From: an uncultured Micrococcales bacterium
Lineage (GTDB): Bacteria; Actinomycetota; Actinomycetes; S36-B12; UBA10799
Reading direction: 5' to 3'
Assembly: GCA_937952095.1 (NCBI GenBank)
Contig: CALFYG010000033.1
Location: forward strand, 1 to 21,494
Length of the DNA: 21,494 nucleotides
This document shows positions 21,006 to 21,494 of the stretch, piece by piece. Position 1 is the first letter of the stretch. Every line of letters starts with the position of its first letter. A model generated the notes under the pieces. That model ran no database searches. It was not told where the DNA came from and saw only the letters and a list, made by a program, of their open reading frames with translations. Made by a program: the position numbers and the translations under genes.

Positions 21006-21494
21006 CTACTTGGCCAGCTTCGCCGCGTTGCGCTCGACGTCCTCGATGCCACCACACATGAAGAACGCCTGCTCCGGGATGTGGTCGTACTCGCCGTCGG
21101 CCAGCGACTTGAAGGACGCGATGGTCTCCTCGACCGGCACGAACGATCCGGGCTGGCCGGTGAAGGCCTCGGCCACGAACATGTTCTGGCTCAGGAACCG
21201 CTGGATACGACGGGCCCGGTTGACGAGGATCTTGTCCTCTTCGGAGAGCTCGTCGATACCGAGGATCGCGATGATGTCCTGGAGGTCCTTGTAGCGCTGC
21301 AGGATCTCCTTGACGCGTGCCGCCACCGCGTAGTGCTCGTCGCCGATGTAGCGCGGGTCGAGGATCCGCGACGTCGAGTCCAGCGGGTCCACCGCCGGGT
21401 AGATGCCGAGCTCGGAGATCGGCCGGCTCAGCGTGGTCGTCGCGTCGAGGTGCGCGAAGGTCGTCGCCGGCGCCGGGTCGGTCAGGTCGTCGGC
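21006..21494 (-). CDS. atpD: F1Fo ATP synthase subunit beta, C-terminal part (5' truncated by window)
   Basis: The last 162 residues of the catalytic beta subunit; the reading frame runs off the window edge and the full protein is about 470-480 residues. Diagnostic segments are TTLSRPISELGIYPAVDPLD (catalytic-domain end; these are 20 residues), LGIDELSEEDK (the DELSEED-type loop that transmits torque to the gamma subunit) and QPGSFVPVEET near the C-terminus. The Walker A and B motifs lie upstream of the window. The stop TAG is two bases from the atpC start. Translation of the window-edge bases keeps the frame open to 21494, so the true start is outside. Confidence 0.97.
   Translation of the reverse strand, partial: ADDLTDPAPATTFAHLDATTTLSRPISELGIYPAVDPLDSTSRILDPRYIGDEHYAVAARVKEILQRYKDLQDIIAILGIDELSEEDKILVNRARRIQRFLSQNMFVAEAFTGQPGSFVPVEETIASFKSLADGEYDHIPEQAFFMCGGIEDVERNAAKLAK

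Overview
The window is high-GC and densely packed, and its gene content is that of an actinobacterium. The indicators are a NucS/EndoMS mismatch endonuclease, a MurA with Asp in place of the catalytic Cys, a PPOX/F420-type flavoprotein, crotonyl-CoA carboxylase/reductase (Ccr), and the neighbourhood atpD-atpC / cobalamin adenosyltransferase / murA / 3-hydroxyacyl-CoA dehydrogenases / nucS. I cannot name the genus. No rRNA, tRNA, CRISPR array, prophage or classical insertion sequence was seen, and no gene-free stretch exceeds about 190 bases.

Layout. 1-1088 (+): the 3' end of ccr, translationally coupled to a PPOX-family flavoprotein, closed by a 43-nt near-perfect inverted repeat. 1156-9026 (-): a compact run of eight genes. 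Read in transcription order it is a PAS-GGDEF diguanylate cyclase, an ABC-2 exporter (ATPase and permease), an alpha/beta hydrolase, an SDR oxidoreductase, a small membrane protein, a second alpha/beta hydrolase and an ABC-F ATPase. 9129-9775: OsmC (+) overlapping tail-to-tail with a small Cys/His zinc-ribbon-like protein (-). 9833-12391: a double-domain 3-hydroxyacyl-CoA dehydrogenase (-), divergent from a tandem-GNAT acetyltransferase (+). 12419-14369 (-): an operon of 3-hydroxybutyryl-CoA dehydrogenase, a membrane protein and nucS. 14428-15991: a DUF2007-like membrane protein (+) overlapping tail-to-tail with murA (-). 16089-18837 (-): a large membrane alpha/beta-hydrolase (Abhydrolase_9 type) with a CPBP-family intramembrane protease. 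18858-19421 (+): PduO-type adenosyltransferase. 19431-20565: a DUF559/AbiEi-like gene enclosed by two copies of a 118-bp palindromic repeat. 20578-21494 (-): the end of the atp operon (atpD partial, atpC, terminator).

How the genes fit together. Ccr, the two 3-hydroxyacyl-CoA dehydrogenase genes and the B12 adenosyltransferase are consistent with ethylmalonyl-CoA / butyryl-CoA chemistry, in which ethylmalonyl-CoA and methylmalonyl-CoA mutases need adenosylcobalamin. The rest is core actinobacterial housekeeping: envelope (murA), mismatch repair (nucS) and ATP synthase.

The two most notable signals are these. (1) The DUF559-like gene between convergent pduO and atpC has near-identical elaborate palindromes at both ends, each built from four copies of an 18-nt unit (two forward, two inverted, 31-nt spacing). 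This could be an undescribed repeat-associated element. (2) Thirteen gene starts carry a TANNNT-like hexamer 5-7 nt before the start codon, which indicates widespread leaderless transcription. The one at the ABC exporter has a perfect 8+8 dyad over its -12 to -30 region.
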